A stretch of 64,000 nucleotides of DNA from Halicephalobus mephisto (lineage: Eukaryota; Nematoda; Chromadorea; Rhabditida; Panagrolaimidae). The notes below the pieces were generated by a model. The model saw nothing but the letters and a program-made list of their open reading frames with translations, ran no database searches and was not told where the DNA came from. The DNA lies in the NCBI GenBank assembly GCA_009193035.1, contig SWDT01000002.1, positions 248,001-312,000 of the forward strand, written 5' to 3'. The translations under genes and the position numbers were made by a program. This document shows, piece by piece, positions 61,816-64,000 of the stretch. Positions within the stretch are counted from its first letter, which is position 1. Every line of letters begins with the position of its first letter.

Positions 61816-63280
61816 TATTTAATTTTTTAAATAAAATTATAAATTAAAATTTTTTTTGTAATTTAAAAAAAATAAAATTATAAATTATAAATTTAAAAAA
61901 AAATAAAATTATAAATTTAACAAATTTTTTTTGTAATTTAAAAAAAATAAAATTATAAATTTAACAAGATTTTTTTTATAATTTTTTAAAATTTGAAAAT
62001 TAAGAAATTTCTTTTGTAATTTTTTTTGTAATTTTTTAAAATTCGAAAATTAAAATTTTTTTGTAATTTTTTTAAAATTCGAAAATTAAGAAATTTTTTT
62101 TGTAATTTTTTTAAAATTTGAAAATTAAAATTTCTTTTGTAATTTTTTTAAATTTGAAAAATGGACGGACCTCTATTTTGTTTTCAAATGGCAATTGGGG
62201 CTTGGTTGTGGCATGGACAGACTAGGCTGTCTCCCGAAACTTGGATTGATTATCTGGCTGAGTAGAATTGATTTTTGGTGTTTTTAGAAATCATTCATTT
62301 TCAAAGATCCCCCGCAACAAATTGTCAAAAAAAAAAGTGAAAATTGATATTTTTCCGAAAAAATGTAATTTCCTGTGTCAAAAACAATATCGTATGTTTA
62401 ATTTTAGTTTTTTTGAAAACTAGTATTTTTCAGAATTGAGTGAAAAATTTTGGAATTTTTGAAAAGTTTTAGTTTTAAAATTCTTGAAAATTTTTAGTTT
62501 TTTTTTAACTTTTAAAATTTAAAATTGTCAAAGTTTTTCGAATTTTTAAAATTTAAAATTTTATAAAAATTTTTAAATAATTTAATTTTTATAAATTTTA
62601 TAGAAATTATTTAAATTTTTGAAAATTAAAAAATTTTTTTAATAATTTAATTTTTAAAAAAATTAGAAATTTCTCAAATTTTCGAATTTTTAAAAATTTA
62701 TAAAAATTATTTAAATTTTCGAATTTTTAAAATTTTATAAAAATTATTTAAATTTTCGAACTTTTAAAAATTTATAAAAATTATTTAAATTTTTGAAATT
62801 CTTTAAAAATTTAAATAATTTGATTTTTAAAAAAGTGTAATTTGGATAAGTTTCAAAATTTTCGGAACCAGAGTTAATATTTGAAAAATGGACTTCTTGG
62901 ATTCTCATTTTTCAAGTTTTTCCTAAGGATACCCAAGAGACTGATTTTGAAAACTTGAGTTTGACGAAGAATTTTTTGTTTTTGTAACTTCTTTGAAATT
63001 TTTAGTTGAATTTGAGAATCCCGATTAGGTTAATTCCCACGGGATATCCTTCACAAATCCAGTAGAGTCAAATTTTCATTTTGGCAAACAAACAAAAATT
63101 TTCTTCCATCTTGATTCAGTGATGACATTTCGGTTTTTGTTTTTTCTCAAGCTGTCCTCGACGGAAAAAGCTAGGTGTAACAAGCAAGGACCAAGCTTGC
63201 TCAGCGCGGTCTTGTTTTCCGTTTTTCTTTCGGAAAAACTATTTGATTCTTTTCTCGCCTCCAATTAGTTAGCTACAGAG
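61816..63280. other. ppk-3 3' flank, AT-rich repeats, no gene
   Basis: 61820-62160 repeats TTTTTTTGTAATTTTTTTAA and AATTCGAAAATTAA; 62450-62830 repeats AAATTATTTAAATTTTCGAA. 62160-62290 and 62870-63270 are unique and less AT-rich but have no convincing open frame or splice structure. Confidence 0.5.
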
Positions 63281-63299
63281 ATTTTGATTTTTCAAAAAA

Positions 63300-63925
63300 A
63301 CTTAGACTTAAAGTTCAAGATACTTAGGCTAAAAATTGACAGTAGAAAAAATGCATAGGCTTAGGCTCAACATTCAAGCCTCTGCTTTTGAATCCAAGCC
63401 TAAGCCTATGTTTTAAAGCGATTGTAGCATAGGCTTAGATTTCAGAGTCAAGCCTAAGCCTACAGTTATTCTGTCTGAGGCTCAGGTTTGGGAACCTGTT
63501 TCAAAGTAGGCTTAGGGCTAGGTTTGGGAATTAAGCCTAAGCCTATGTTTTAAAGCGATTGTAACTAGAGTTTAGATTTCAGAGTCAAGCCTAAGCCTAC
63601 AGTTTAAAATTATTCTGCCTAAGGCCTAGGTTTGGGAACCTGTTTCAAAGTAATTGTAGCATAAGCTTAGGTTTCAGAGTTAAGCCTAAGCCTACGATTT
63701 TAAGCGATTCTAGTTTATGTTCAAGTTTGTAAATTAAGCCTAAATCTACGATCGAAAAGTATCCTACCTTAGGTTTATGTTTGAAAACTAAACCTAAGCC
63801 TGTGTTCACAAGTAATTGTAACGGGCTTAGGTTTCAAAGTCAAACCTAAGCCTATGATTGAAAGTGATTGTAACTCGGGTTTAGGTTTAAGAGTTAAGCC
63901 TAAGCTCGTGATTGAAAGTGCAAAT
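63300..63925. repeat. Satellite of TTAGGC-like hairpins
   Basis: About ten units of 55-65 bases, each with a GGCTTAG or GGTTTAG arm, a short TTTCAGAGT spacer and an AAGCCTAAGCCTA arm, so each unit can fold back. The arms contain one to two copies of TTAGGC, the nematode telomere repeat, in both orientations. Spacers such as GTTTTAAAGCGATTGTA and TTTGGGAACCTGTTTCAAAG are themselves repeated. No coding content; 63925-64000 is AT-rich. Confidence 0.85.
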
Positions 63926-64000
63926 AAATGTTGGAAAAACTAATTTTTACTTTTAATATAAAAATAGAAATTTAACCGATAATCGAATTATCACTTGCGA

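Noticed and set aside
63300..63925. A true telomere or chromosome end
   Set aside because: TTAGGC tracts are short, in both orientations and separated by unique spacer words; a telomere would be a long one-orientation array.

Overview
This is nuclear DNA of a rhabditid nematode, most likely a Caenorhabditis species or close relative. The evidence is short introns with TTTYAG acceptors, acceptor-like TTTCAG sites directly before several start codons (trans-splicing), very AT-rich intergenic DNA full of small foldback and tandem repeats, and a gene set whose best matches are nematode genes. Several (fax-1, syx-6, pad-2, unc-18, tmc-1, nipi-3, ppk-3) sit, as I recall, on the C. elegans X chromosome, so the window is probably X-linked. 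All CDS entries span start to stop including introns. Exon boundaries in the evidence were built by hand from GT/AG sites and reading phase; every multi-exon model closes in phase.

Layout. 1-2031: a histone cluster, with the end of an H4 gene and its 3' stem-loop, then divergent H2B (minus) and H2A (plus), each with one intron. 2032-5650: repeat-rich spacer with satellites. 5651-8804: fax-1-type nuclear receptor (minus). 8805-14671: about 5.9 kb without a recognisable gene, holding several repeat arrays and a few GC-richer islands that may be regulatory. 14672-17273: syx-6 and pad-2, probably an operon. 17845-18616: macrodomain ADP-ribose hydrolase. 19119-21201: unc-18. 22286-25494: WDR6-like WD-repeat protein. 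25949-26668: TRAPPC4. 27212-27564: LAMTOR4-like Ragulator subunit. 29869-31967: an unrecognised multi-pass membrane protein, flanked by inverted repeats and ending in a foldback. 33456-35293: eIF2A. 37187-42714: a tmc-1-type channel. 42715-49700: about 7 kb of repeats including a foldback structure. 50388-53112: nipi-3 (Tribbles pseudokinase). 54324-54708: small single-pass membrane protein (minus). 55555-61815: ppk-3 (PIKfyve). 61816-64000: AT-rich DNA ending in a satellite of TTAGGC-like hairpins.

Functional themes: membrane traffic recurs (SYX-6, UNC-18, TRAPPC4, Ragulator, PIKfyve), alongside neuronal differentiation and sensory function (FAX-1, UNC-18, TMC-1). The observations I find most worth following are: two tandem copies of an exon-like cassette inside a ppk-3 intron that would end the protein early; an ATATAT-core motif placed a few to about 40 bases before the acceptor in many unrelated introns; near-identical inverted arms around the unknown membrane gene; and the hairpin satellite at the right edge.
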